Positions 30,068-40,594 of a stretch of DNA of 64,000 nt are shown here, piece after piece. How positions within the stretch are numbered: the first letter of the stretch is position 1; each line of letters begins with the position of its first letter. Where the stretch lies: assembly GCF_013375155.1 (NCBI RefSeq), contig NZ_JABXOF010000004.1, positions 186,001 through 250,000 of the forward strand, given 5' to 3'. Both the position numbers and the translations under genes were made by a program. The notes beneath the pieces are model-generated. The model had not been told where the DNA came from. It saw only the letters and a program-made list of their open reading frames with translations, and did not search any database. The DNA is from Serratia ureilytica. GTDB taxonomy: Bacteria; Pseudomonadota; Gammaproteobacteria; Enterobacterales; Enterobacteriaceae.

Positions 30068-31048
30068 TCATTCTCCGTCGGCGGGGAAGACGACGCCGGT
30101 CTGGCGGCGGATATCGGTCAGCAGGCGGGCGACGATCAGCGAATTCTCCAGCCCCGGATGTTCCACCCGGTGATTTTCCACCAGCTCGGCGAAGGCCAGC
30201 GCTTCATACAGCATGGTGTTGATGTGCTGCGGCTGGCTCAGATCCTGGCGGTTGCCGCCGCGCGGCGTCAGCGCCACGCCCTGACACTCGGAAATCTTGT
30301 CGATAATCAGCGTGCCTTCCTCTCCCTGGATCTCGCTGGGGATCGTCGAGTCGCTGACCTTGGAATGGGAAAGCGTGACGTCGAAATCGCCGTAGTTCAG
30401 GCAGACGGTGCCGTGGGCGTCCACGCCGGTCTCCAGCAGTGTGGCGCTGGCGAGCACCGACTGCGGCGCGCCGAACAGCGCCACCGCGCTGGCCAGGCAG
30501 TAGTAGCCGATATCCATGATCGAGCCGTTGGAGAACTGCGGGTTAAACGTGTTGGGGTTCTCGCCGGCCAGGTAGCGCGGGTAGCGCGAAGAGTATTGGC
30601 AATAGTTGATGCAGGCTTTGCGCAGCCGGCCGACTTTCGGCAATGCCTGCCGCAGCGCCAGAAAATTCGGCAGATAGGCGCTTTTGAACGCTTCGAACAG
30701 CACCACCTGATTTTCCCGCGCGCAGGCCGCCAGCTGTTCCGCTTCGTGCTGGTTGGAGGCCAGCGGTTTTTCGCAGATCACGTGCTTTTTATGGCGCAGG
30801 AACAGCAGCGATTGCGGGCAGTGCAGGGAATTGGGGCTGGCGATATACACCGCGTCTATGGCGTCGGACTGGGCCATCGCCTCGAGAGAGTCGAAAAACT
30901 GCGTGACCTGATAGTTGGCACCAAACGCCTGCGCCTGTTCCAGCGAGCGTGAATACACGGCGCTCAGCTTGAGTTTGCCGCTTTCATGGGCGGCATCAAT
31001 AAAACGTTCCGTAATCCAGTTGGTGCCGACGACGGCAAAGCGAATCAT
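30068..31048 (-). CDS. ygjR: Gfo/Idh/MocA-family oxidoreductase YgjR
   Basis: A 326-residue NAD(P)-dependent oxidoreductase. The N terminus MIRFAVVGTNWITERFIDAA is the Rossmann dinucleotide fold, and HVICEKPLASNQHEAEQLAA is the EKP motif of the family. I start at 31048; an upstream in-frame start would add 13 residues before the Rossmann strand. Substrate unknown, probably a sugar or sugar derivative. Conserved position between ygjP and alx. Confidence 0.9.
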   Translation of the reverse strand: MIRFAVVGTNWITERFIDAAHESGKLKLSAVYSRSLEQAQAFGANYQVTQFFDSLEAMAQSDAIDAVYIASPNSLHCPQSLLFLRHKKHVICEKPLASNQHEAEQLAACARENQVVLFEAFKSAYLPNFLALRQALPKVGRLRKACINYCQYSSRYPRYLAGENPNTFNPQFSNGSIMDIGYYCLASAVALFGAPQSVLASATLLETGVDAHGTVCLNYGDFDVTLSHSKVSDSTIPSEIQGEEGTLIIDKISECQGVALTPRGGNRQDLSQPQHINTMLYEALAFAELVENHRVEHPGLENSLIVARLLTDIRRQTGVVFPADGE

Positions 31049-31098
31049 GGCGAGCTCCGGTCCAGGCTTAAAACCGCAGATTATCACGCCCTCACTCG

Positions 31099-31611
31099 CT
31101 ATGCATACAGCTCGCCGAACAGCGAAAGGTGCGTCAGATACAGCCGGGTATCAAACTCCAATTGGTGGTAATTCGGCTCCATATGGCAGCACAGACTGTA
31201 GAACGCTTTGTTGTGATCTTTCTCTTTCAGGTGTGCCAGCTCATGCACCACGATCATGCGCAGGAAGGGCTCGGGCGCGACTTTGAACACCGTCGCCACG
31301 CGGATTTCTGCCTTGGCCTTCAGCTTGCCGCCCTGCACGCGTGAGATGGCGGTATGCAGGCCAAGCGCGTGCTTCATGACGTGGATCTTGCTGTCGTAGG
31401 CCACCTTGCTCAGCGGCTGGGCGTTGCGCAGATACTGGTTTTTCAGATCGACGGTAAACTGATACAGCGACTTATCGGTGGTGCAGTCGTGCACCTGCGG
31501 ATAGCGCTGCAGCAGCACGTCTCCCAGCCGGTTATGGTGGATCAATTGCTGCACCTGACTTTGCAGATGCGCCGGGTAGCCTTGCAGGTAGGCGAGTTCG
31601 ATGTCATGCAT
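31099..31611 (-). CDS. ygjP: YgjP-family metal-dependent hydrolase
   Basis: A 170-residue protein with zincin motif VVHELAHLKEKDHNKAFYSL (HExxH) of the YgjP/DUF45 family. E. coli YgjP has been reported to hydrolyse UTP, but assignment is limited. The start at 31611 (MHDIELAYLQGYPAHLQSQV) lies 8 bp inside the higA 3' end, so the gene is translationally coupled to the toxin-antitoxin pair upstream. Length and sequence from LQGYP onward match E. coli YgjP. Confidence 0.9.
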   Translation of the reverse strand: MHDIELAYLQGYPAHLQSQVQQLIHHNRLGDVLLQRYPQVHDCTTDKSLYQFTVDLKNQYLRNAQPLSKVAYDSKIHVMKHALGLHTAISRVQGGKLKAKAEIRVATVFKVAPEPFLRMIVVHELAHLKEKDHNKAFYSLCCHMEPNYHQLEFDTRLYLTHLSLFGELYA

Positions 31612-31927
31612 GAGTGATATTGCGTCCCAGTATTTCTTTGATTGGCCGCAGCCGCACACGCTGCGCATCGGCCTGTCTGGCTTCCCAGCGATCGTGTGCC
31701 GCCTGCAGGTTTAGCCAAAAGTCGGCGGTCGTTTCGAACAGATCGGCAAACAGATTGGCCTCGGCAACGCTCATGCGTCGATGCCCGTTGCACAGGCGAT
31801 TGACGGTGGCGCGGGTGACGCCCAATACCTTTGCCAGTTCTTCTTGGCCGATGCCTAACGGCGTTAAATATTCTTCCTGCAGCACTTCTCCCACCGTGGT
31901 GGGTTCGCGAGTCGTGGTTTCCAACAT
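31604..31927 (-). CDS. higA: HigA-family antitoxin
   Basis: A 107-residue Xre-type antitoxin of the HigA (TIGR02607) family: VGEVLQEEYLTPLGIGQEEL, then helix-turn-helix LAKVLGVTRATVNRLCNGHR, then the family string FETTADFWLNLQAAHDRWEA. It should neutralise the adjacent HigB and repress the operon. It is 14 bp after higB and overlaps ygjP by 8 bp. It is shorter and of a different type than E. coli K-12 HigA. Confidence 0.88.
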   Translation of the reverse strand: MLETTTREPTTVGEVLQEEYLTPLGIGQEELAKVLGVTRATVNRLCNGHRRMSVAEANLFADLFETTADFWLNLQAAHDRWEARQADAQRVRLRPIKEILGRNITHA

Positions 31928-31941
31928 AGGTTCCCCCTCGT

Positions 31942-32232
31942 TCAGGTATCTTGGTGAGGATCGAGGTAAATTTTTTCGGCGGCATCATGCCGCCACTGGA
32001 ACATCAGCCGCCAGTGCATATTGACGCGCAGACTCGACCATCCCTGAAATGGCCCGGATAGCCGCTTGTAATAGTTACCCTTGGGGTGATGCAAATCACG
32101 CTCTTGCTGCGCGGCGGCTAACATATCGAGCTTTCTGGCCAACTGCCGCTCGAGCGCGCCGGGGATAAGACGGCTGCGCCTGCCTTCCAGATAGAACTGC
32201 TCCAGATAGCGATCGCGGAAAGATTTAATCAT
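31942..32232 (-). CDS. higB: HigB/RelE-superfamily mRNA interferase toxin
   Basis: A 96-residue toxin starting at 32232 (MIKSFRDRYLEQFYLEGRRS). The family pattern is complete: RLIPGALERQLARKLDMLAA, DLHHPKGNYYKRLSGPFQGW and SLRVNMHWRLMFQWRHDAAE. This RelE-fold toxin cleaves mRNA on the ribosome in characterised members. Toxin-first order with higA downstream is typical of hig loci. Confidence 0.88.
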   Translation of the reverse strand: MIKSFRDRYLEQFYLEGRRSRLIPGALERQLARKLDMLAAAQQERDLHHPKGNYYKRLSGPFQGWSSLRVNMHWRLMFQWRHDAAEKIYLDPHQDT

Positions 32233-32462
32233 GCTTTCCCCCTTCCATAGGGACTGGCAGTGTAACATTTAAAGTTACACCCCGTCAGGTTAAAAAAACA
32301 TCGGCATGGGTGCTCGGGAGGGAAAGGTTAATGTTGTTGAAGGAGAAAAGGGGCGCAGGTTTTCAGATACGCGGCGCAATACGCAATTTATCCGAAAAAA
32401 CATTTTACTGACGGGCGTTTTTAGGGGATAAACAGCCCAAATTTTATCAGTCAGGAGGGGCA

Positions 32463-33602
32463 ATGAGCCAACTCGATCTGGGAACACAGCAACTTGAGCT
32501 GGAGCGTTATCCCCAACAGGAAGAATCCACCCAGCTGCAGGCGTGGGAAGCGGCGGACGAATATCTGCTGCAACAGCTTGAAAACGTAGATATCGGCGGC
32601 CGCCCGGTGCTGATTTTCAACGATAACTTCGGCACCCTGGCCTGTGCGCTGCACGCGCATCGTCCTTACAGCGTCAGCGACTCGTACATGAGCCAGCTGG
32701 CGACGCGTCACAACCTCAAGCTCAACGGTCTGGATCCTGAGCAGGTCACGCTGTTGGACAGCCTGGCCGAGCTGCCGGCGGCGCCGGCGGTGGTGCTGAT
32801 TCGCGTGCCGAAAGCGCTGGCGCTGCTGGAACAGCAGCTGCGCGCGCTGCGCCACGTCGTGACCGAAGACACGCTGATCGTTGCCGGCGCCAAAGCGCGC
32901 GACGTGCACACCTCGACGATGCAGCTGTTTGAAAAGGTGCTGGGCCCGACGCGCACCAGCCTGGCGTGGAAGAAGGCGCGCCTGATCTTCTGCCAGGCGG
33001 CGGACATCGTCCCGCCGGCGGCGGCGGAAACCACCAACTGGACGCTGGACGGCACCGATTGGCTGATCCACAACCACGCCAACGTCTTCTCGCGTGGCAG
33101 CCTGGATATCGGCGCGCGCCTGTTCTTGGATCATCTGCCGCGTGGCCTGAACGGCCATATCATCGATCTGGGCTGCGGCAACGGCGTGATTGGCCTGGCG
33201 GCGCTGGCGCAAAACCCGGAAGCGCAGATGACCTTCGTCGATGAATCTTACATGGCGGTGGCTTCCAGCGAGCTGAATGTGGAGCACAACCTGCCGCAAG
33301 AGCTGGATCGCTGTCAGTTTGAGGTGAACAACGCGCTGGCGGGCATCGAGCGCGAAAGCGTGCAGGCGGTGCTGTGTAACCCGCCGTTCCACCAGCAGCA
33401 CGCCATTACCGATCATACCGCCTGGCAGATGTTCTGCGACGCCAAGCGCTGCCTGCAGGTGGGCGGCGAACTGCGCATCGTCGGCAACCGTCACCTTGAC
33501 TACCATCAGAAGCTCAAGCGTCTGTTCGGCAACTGCACGCTGGTGGCCTCGAACAAGAAGTTCGTGATCCTGAAAGCGGTGAAATCCGGCGCGCGTCGCT
33601 GA
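32463..33602 (+). CDS. rlmG: 23S rRNA (guanine1835-N2)-methyltransferase RlmG
   Basis: A 379-residue duplicated methyltransferase: a degenerate N-terminal half and a catalytic C-terminal half with the SAM loop [20 protein letters not shown] and the NPPF motif in [14 protein letters not shown]. Installs m2G1835 in 23S rRNA. Divergent from higB across 230 bp. Ends with a strong terminator. Confidence 0.96.
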   Translation: MSQLDLGTQQLELERYPQQEESTQLQAWEAADEYLLQQLENVDIGGRPVLIFNDNFGTLACALHAHRPYSVSDSYMSQLATRHNLKLNGLDPEQVTLLDSLAELPAAPAVVLIRVPKALALLEQQLRALRHVVTEDTLIVAGAKARDVHTSTMQLFEKVLGPTRTSLAWKKARLIFCQAADIVPPAAAETTNWTLDGTDWLIHNHANVFSRGSLDIGARLFLDHLPRGLNGHIIDLGCGNGVIGLAALAQNPEAQMTFVDESYMAVASSELNVEHNLPQELDRCQFEVNNALAGIERESVQAVLCNPPFHQQHAITDHTAWQMFCDAKRCLQVGGELRIVGNRHLDYHQKLKRLFGNCTLVASNKKFVILKAVKSGARR

Positions 33603-33610
33603 GTGAATAA

Positions 33611-33634
33611 AAAGGGGCGCCGGGCGCCCCTTTT

Positions 33635-33636
<2 letters not shown>
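33611..33636. terminator. Terminator between rlmG and fadH
   Basis: GGGGCGC-CGG-GCGCCCC followed by TTTTTT and preceded by an A run; it overlaps the fadH stop codon and can serve both genes. Confidence 0.9.
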
Positions 33637-35671
<2,035 letters not shown>

Positions 35672-35672
35672 T

Positions 35673-35799
35673 CATCCCCCGCCTCTTTCAACCTGCAGCG
35701 TTGTTGCCTGCGTTCGCTCGCCCCAGTCACTTACTTGAGTAAGCTCCTGGGAACGCCCGAACTTGCCGCCTAGCTGCAGGTTGAAAGCGATTGGGGATG
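35673..35799. repeat. Palindromic intergenic repeat
   Basis: A 127-bp element with terminal inverted arms: CATCCCC-N5-CTTTCAACCTGCAG (35673-35698) and its complement (35774-35799), 21 of 26 positions paired. The centre contains CTTACTTGAGTAAG, a near-palindrome. It resembles dispersed palindromic repeats of Serratia and Yersinia. It fills part of the 424-bp fadH/ABC-F gap; the rest (35800-36080) is AT-rich and should hold the ABC-F promoter. Confidence 0.7.
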
Positions 35800-36080
35800 A
35801 GCATCTGTTATTATTATGTGAACACAAGTGGTCGGATGAGATAAATCTAGCCGTTGTCGCGCCGCTTGGGAATCTGCGTTGCGCCGAATGTGATAGATGT
35901 CATGAATCTCAGACTCTGTTTGCATAACGAACAAAAGATCGGTTAGCCTTTACGCGTTGTAAATTCCTTCTCTCTGCGGAGCCATTACCGAAAATGAACA
36001 CCCACACCTGTTGATATCGTGTCCCACGCTGTGCGCTCTCGCGCCCTGTGGGGATGTTTTGATCTCATTCAGGAGTGCTT

Positions 36081-37700
36081 ATGGCTTATTCAGCGCAGTC
36101 CCCTTATTTCGTTTTACATCAACTGACCTGCCAATTTGCTGACGGCGAAACGCTGTTCGGCCCGCTGGATCTCGCTTTCGACCGGCAGCGCTGCGGCCTG
36201 GTAGGGCGCAACGGCGTCGGCAAAACCCAGCTGCTGCGCCTGATCGCCGGGCGGGATCGGCCGGGCAACGGGCACGTCGAATCTCATGCCGCAGTAGCTT
36301 ACGTTGCACAGCAACCGGAGATCGCCGCGGACACCACGCTGGCCCAGCTGTTGGGCTATGGCGAGGCGTTCGCCGCGCTGGCGCGTCTCGAGCAGGGACG
36401 GCCGCTGGCGGACGATATCGATCGTCTGGAAGGGCGATGGGATCTCCACGATCGCCTGCAAAACGCCTTCGCCGCCGCCGGGCTGCCGGCCTTCGATCCG
36501 TTGCGATCCGCCAGTTCGCTGAGCGGCGGCGAGCGGATGCGCGCGGCGCTGTGCGGCGCCTTGCTCGGCGAAGCGGATTTTCTGCTGCTGGACGAACCGA
36601 CCAACCACCTCGACAGCGTCGGGCGCGCCTGGCTGTATCAGCAGCTGGATCAGTGGCGGGGCGGGTTGCTGATCGCCAGCCATGACCGGCAGTTGCTGGC
36701 GCGCATGGAGCGCATCGTCGAATTGACGCCCGGCGCGCTGCGCAGCTACGGCGGCAACTATGATGACTACCGGCGCCAGCGCGATACGGAGCAGCAGGCG
36801 GCGCGCGCCGATCTGGAGCATGCGCGCGAGGAGCGCCGCCGCACCCGCGCCCGCCAACAGAAAGAGCACGACATGAGCCAGCGGCGCTCGGCGCAAACGC
36901 TGCGCGTCGTCGATACGCTGAATATCGCCTCTTTCGAGCGGGTGGCCTACAAGTCGGCGGCGAAAGAGAGCCTCGGCACGCTGCGCAAACAGCATCAGGA
37001 TCGGCGCGACAGCCTCGATGCGGCGGTGCGCGAAGCCTACCAGCGGGTGGAAGAGGAACAGCCGGTGTTGCTGGCGCTGCCGGGCAGCGAAGTGAACGCG
37101 AACAAGCAGGTGCTGGTGCTCGAGCGGCTGCAGCTGCCGTTCGTCAGTGCGCCGCCGCTCGATCTGCGTATCGACGGCCCGATGCGCGTGGCGTTGACCG
37201 GCCCCAACGGCTGCGGCAAATCCACTTTGCTGAAGACTATTCTCGGCCGGCTGGCGGCGCTTTCCGGCCATTGTCATTGTCCGCTGTCGACCGCCTACCT
37301 CGATCAAACCCTGTCGCAGCTCGACCCGGGCCTGTCGGTGATGGAGCATCTGGGGCTACAGGATTCGCCGTTGGCGGAAGGCGCGTTGCGCACCCGGCTG
37401 GCGCAGTTGCAGCTTGGCGCGGATCGCATCGCGTTGCCGCTGGGCTCGCTGAGCGGCGGTGAACGGCTGAAGGCAGCGTTGGCCTGCGCGCTGTGGCGGC
37501 GACAACCGGCGCAGCTGCTGTTGCTCGACGAGCCGACCAACCACCTGGATCTGGCGTCGTCGTTGGCGATTGAAACCGCGCTGGCGGATTTCCCCGGCGC
37601 GATGATGGTGGTGTCGCACGACGAAGACTTCCTGCAGGCGCTGCGGCCGACGCACCGCCTGCACCGACAGGCGGACGGCTGGTGGCTTCAGGCCTGGTGA
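36081..37700 (+). CDS. ABC-F family ATPase
   Basis: A 539-residue soluble protein with two ABC cassettes: Walker A GLVGRNGVGKTQLLRL and LTGPNGCGKSTLLKTI; signatures SSLSGGERMRAAL and GSLSGGERLKAAL; Walker B LLLDEPTNHLD in both. A charged linker (about residues 235-300) lies between. ABC-F proteins bind the ribosomal E site and act in translation or antibiotic protection. I cannot assign it to Uup, EttA, YbiT or YheS. The ATG at 36081 follows AGGAG. No membrane partner is encoded nearby. Confidence 0.85.
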   Translation: MAYSAQSPYFVLHQLTCQFADGETLFGPLDLAFDRQRCGLVGRNGVGKTQLLRLIAGRDRPGNGHVESHAAVAYVAQQPEIAADTTLAQLLGYGEAFAALARLEQGRPLADDIDRLEGRWDLHDRLQNAFAAAGLPAFDPLRSASSLSGGERMRAALCGALLGEADFLLLDEPTNHLDSVGRAWLYQQLDQWRGGLLIASHDRQLLARMERIVELTPGALRSYGGNYDDYRRQRDTEQQAARADLEHAREERRRTRARQQKEHDMSQRRSAQTLRVVDTLNIASFERVAYKSAAKESLGTLRKQHQDRRDSLDAAVREAYQRVEEEQPVLLALPGSEVNANKQVLVLERLQLPFVSAPPLDLRIDGPMRVALTGPNGCGKSTLLKTILGRLAALSGHCHCPLSTAYLDQTLSQLDPGLSVMEHLGLQDSPLAEGALRTRLAQLQLGADRIALPLGSLSGGERLKAALACALWRRQPAQLLLLDEPTNHLDLASSLAIETALADFPGAMMVVSHDEDFLQALRPTHRLHRQADGWWLQAW

Positions 37701-37722
37701 GGCAGGTGGGCGGCGCTCTGAC

Positions 37723-39195
37723 TTAGTGCGGGGCGTTGATGCACGCCAGCAGTTGGGTAAAGGCGGCGGCCATCTGCTCTTCCGGCACGCAGGCAAAACC
37801 CATCAGCAGGCCGCGCCGCCGATTGGGCAGCATGTAGTAGCGCGACAGCGGCCGCACCAGCACCCCTTGCGCGCCGGCGGCGGCGGCGATCGCCACGTCG
37901 TCGGCCTCGTCCGGCAGGTTGAGGATCAGGTGCAATCCGGCGTTGCTGTTGAACTCGCTGAGCGCCTGTTTGCCGAGGTGCCGTTCGATCAAGCCGGTCA
38001 GGAAGGCGCGCCGCCGGGCGTACAGCAGCCGCATGCGGCGGATATGCGCGGTGTAGTGCCCCGCCTGGATGAACTCCGCCAGCGCGCTCTGGATCAGCAG
38101 GTGCCCGCCGCGGTACAGCTCGGCGTGGGCGGTTTTCAGCGCCTGCACCAGTGGCGGCGGCAACACCACATAGCCGAGGCGCAGCGCCGGGTAGAGTGTT
38201 TTGCTGAAGGTGCCGATGTAAATCACCGGCGCGTCGGCTTCCAGCCCTTGCAGCGCCGGGATCGGTTGGCCGGAAAAGCGGAATTCGCTGTCGTAGTCGT
38301 CCTCGACGATCCAAGCGCCGGCGTTGCGCGCCAGCGCCAGCAGCCGTTGGCGGCGCGCCAGGCTCATCACCGAGCCGAGCGGATACTGGTGCGACGGGGT
38401 GACGAAGATCAGCCGCGGCGGGTTGGTCGGCTGCTCCGGCGGCACCAGCCCGGCTTCGTCCACCGCCAGCGGGCAGATGTTCAGCGCATTGATGCGCAGG
38501 ATATTGCGGATCCCCCAATAGCCCGGCTCTTCGATCCAGGCGTAATCCCCCGGATTGCACAACATGCGCGTCACCAGATCGATCGCCTGATGGATGCCCT
38601 CGGTGATCAGGATCTGTTCCGGCGAACAGCGCACCGAGCGCGCCACCCGTAAATACTCCACCAACGCATGCTGCAGCTCCGGGCTGCCGCCCTGATTGCT
38701 GTAGGTCAGCCGCTGCGGCGTCGGGCGGCGGCTGAGGCGCGCCTGGATCTTGCTGAACAGCTGATGGGGAAAGGCGTTGACGTCAGGCACGCCGGGAATG
38801 AACGCCCCCCACTGTTTGGGGCTGGCGCTGGCGTGGTGCAGCAGCGTGGCGCCGCGCTCCGACAGTTCGACGCGCCGCGGTTGCCCGCTGCCGTCCGCCG
38901 GGGCGCCGCCGGTGGAGAGGCAGCTGTCCGGCACCGTGTCGGCGACGAAGGTGCCGCTGCCGGCGCGCGCCGACACGTAGCCTTCCGCCAGCAGTTGTTC
39001 ATAAACGGTTAACACGGTGTTGCGGGACAGGCTGAGTTCCTGCGCCAGATCGCGTGAGGCGGGCAGGCGGCTGGAGGGCGGCAGGCTGCCGTCGAGAATG
39101 CTGGTGCGGATCGCGTTGTAAAGCCGCTTGTGCAGCTTGTCATCGGGCTGTTCGCCGAGGCGCTGCAGCAACAGATCACCACTCAATGAGCGCAA
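37723..39195 (-). CDS. MocR/GabR-type PLP-dependent regulator
   Basis: A 490-residue GntR-aminotransferase fusion. The N-terminal winged helix (KLHKRLYNAIRTSILDGSLP, LPASRDLAQELSLSRNTVLT) is joined by a linker to a fold-type I aminotransferase domain with the PLP lysine in YIGTFSKTLYPALRLGYVVL and EDDYDSEFRFSG. MocR proteins sense PLP-linked amines; it is divergent from the gabT-gabD genes, so it probably activates them in response to GABA or a related amine, like Bacillus GabR. Two 11-bp direct repeats lie in the shared promoter gap. Confidence 0.88.
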   Translation of the reverse strand: MRSLSGDLLLQRLGEQPDDKLHKRLYNAIRTSILDGSLPPSSRLPASRDLAQELSLSRNTVLTVYEQLLAEGYVSARAGSGTFVADTVPDSCLSTGGAPADGSGQPRRVELSERGATLLHHASASPKQWGAFIPGVPDVNAFPHQLFSKIQARLSRRPTPQRLTYSNQGGSPELQHALVEYLRVARSVRCSPEQILITEGIHQAIDLVTRMLCNPGDYAWIEEPGYWGIRNILRINALNICPLAVDEAGLVPPEQPTNPPRLIFVTPSHQYPLGSVMSLARRQRLLALARNAGAWIVEDDYDSEFRFSGQPIPALQGLEADAPVIYIGTFSKTLYPALRLGYVVLPPPLVQALKTAHAELYRGGHLLIQSALAEFIQAGHYTAHIRRMRLLYARRRAFLTGLIERHLGKQALSEFNSNAGLHLILNLPDEADDVAIAAAAGAQGVLVRPLSRYYMLPNRRRGLLMGFACVPEEQMAAAFTQLLACINAPH

Positions 39196-39316
39196 TTGGA
39201 TCCCTCAATTATTCGTAACTGGCACTCGATTATAGGGCCACATCCTGTGTAAATAAACGGCATTGTTTCACGAATGTGAACGAAACGTGTAACTGGCACC
39301 GACCGGAGAGAACAGC
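39196..39316. promoter_or_regulatory. Divergent promoter with direct repeats for the MocR regulator
   Basis: GTAACTGGCAC occurs at 39215-39225 and 39289-39299 in the same orientation, 74 bp apart, or about seven helical turns. MocR/GabR proteins are known to bind direct repeats in such gaps. The second copy is 17 bp before the transaminase start. Confidence 0.65.
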
Positions 39317-40582
39317 ATGAAAAACGCAGAATTGAACCAACGCCGTCAGGACGCCACCCCGCGCGGAGTGGGCGTGATGTGTGGTTTTTACGCCGAGCGC
39401 GCAGAGAACGCCACGCTGTGGGATGTGGAAGGCAAAGAAGTGATCGACTTTGCTTCGGGGATCGCCGTGCTGAACACCGGGCACCGTCACCCGAAGGTGA
39501 TCGCCGCAATTGAAAAGCAGCTGCAGGCCTTCACCCACACCGCCTATCAGATCGTTCCTTACGAAAGCTATGTTTCTTTGGCGGAGCGCATCAACCAGCG
39601 CGCGCCGATCGCCGGCCCGTGTAAAACCGCTTTCTTCACCACCGGCGCGGAAGCGGTGGAAAACGCGGTGAAGATCGCCCGCGCTTACACCGGCCGTCCG
39701 GGCTTGATCACCTTCGGCGGCGGCTTCCACGGCCGCACCTATATGACCATGGCGCTGACCGGCAAAGTGGCGCCTTACAAACTGGGTTTCGGGCCGTTCC
39801 CCGGCTCGGTGTTCCATGGGCAGTATCCGAATGCGCTGTACGGCGTGACCACCGAAGACGCGATGAACAGCCTGGATCGCCTGTTTAAAGCGGATATCGA
39901 TCCCAAGCAGGTGGCGGCCATTGTGCTGGAGCCGGTGCAGGGCGAAGGCGGCTTCAACGTAGCGCCGGCCGAATTCATGCAGGCGCTGCGCGCGCTGTGC
40001 GACCAGCATGGCATTCTGCTGATCGCCGACGAAGTGCAGACCGGCTTCGCCCGTACCGGCAAGCTGTTCGCCATGGAGCACTACAGCGTTAAACCGGATC
40101 TGATCACCATGGCGAAAAGCCTGGCGGGCGGCATGCCGCTGTCGGCGGTGGCGGGCCGCGCCGAGGTGATGGACGCGCCGGCGCCGGGCGGGCTGGGCGG
40201 CACCTATGCCGGTAACCCGCTGGCGGTGGCCGCCGCGCACGCGGTGCTGGACGTGATCGACGAAGAGCAGCTGTGCCAGCGCGCTCAGCGCTTGGGTCAG
40301 CACCTGGTGGAAGTGCTCCAGCAGGCGCGCAAAACCAGCCCGGCGATCGCCGATGTGCGCGCGCAGGGATCGATGGTGGCGGTGGAGTTCAACGATCCGG
40401 TTACCGGCAAGCCTTCGGCGGAGATCACCCGTCAGGTGCAGCAGAAGGCGATGGAGGAAGGGCTGCTGCTGTTGAGCTGCGGCGTGAACGGCAACGTGAT
40501 CCGCTTCCTCTACCCGCTGACCATCCCGGACGATCAGTTCACCAAGGCGATGGGCATTCTGTCCCGCGCGCTGGCCCACTAA
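39317..40582 (+). CDS. gabT: 4-aminobutyrate--2-oxoglutarate aminotransferase (PuuE-like)
   Basis: A 421-residue class III aminotransferase that converts GABA plus 2-oxoglutarate to succinate semialdehyde plus glutamate. PLP lysine in LITMAKSLAGGMPLSAVAG; other strings are TGAEAVENAVKIARAYTGRP and IADEVQTGFARTGKLFAMEH. From memory the protein is closer to E. coli PuuE (same length; RGVGVMC, THTAYQIVPYESYV, KVAPYKLGFGPFPGSV) than to E. coli GabT. The symbol follows genomic context with gabD. It is 12 bp before gabD. Confidence 0.88.
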   Translation: MKNAELNQRRQDATPRGVGVMCGFYAERAENATLWDVEGKEVIDFASGIAVLNTGHRHPKVIAAIEKQLQAFTHTAYQIVPYESYVSLAERINQRAPIAGPCKTAFFTTGAEAVENAVKIARAYTGRPGLITFGGGFHGRTYMTMALTGKVAPYKLGFGPFPGSVFHGQYPNALYGVTTEDAMNSLDRLFKADIDPKQVAAIVLEPVQGEGGFNVAPAEFMQALRALCDQHGILLIADEVQTGFARTGKLFAMEHYSVKPDLITMAKSLAGGMPLSAVAGRAEVMDAPAPGGLGGTYAGNPLAVAAAHAVLDVIDEEQLCQRAQRLGQHLVEVLQQARKTSPAIADVRAQGSMVAVEFNDPVTGKPSAEITRQVQQKAMEEGLLLLSCGVNGNVIRFLYPLTIPDDQFTKAMGILSRALAH

Positions 40583-40594
40583 GGAGCGATCGGC

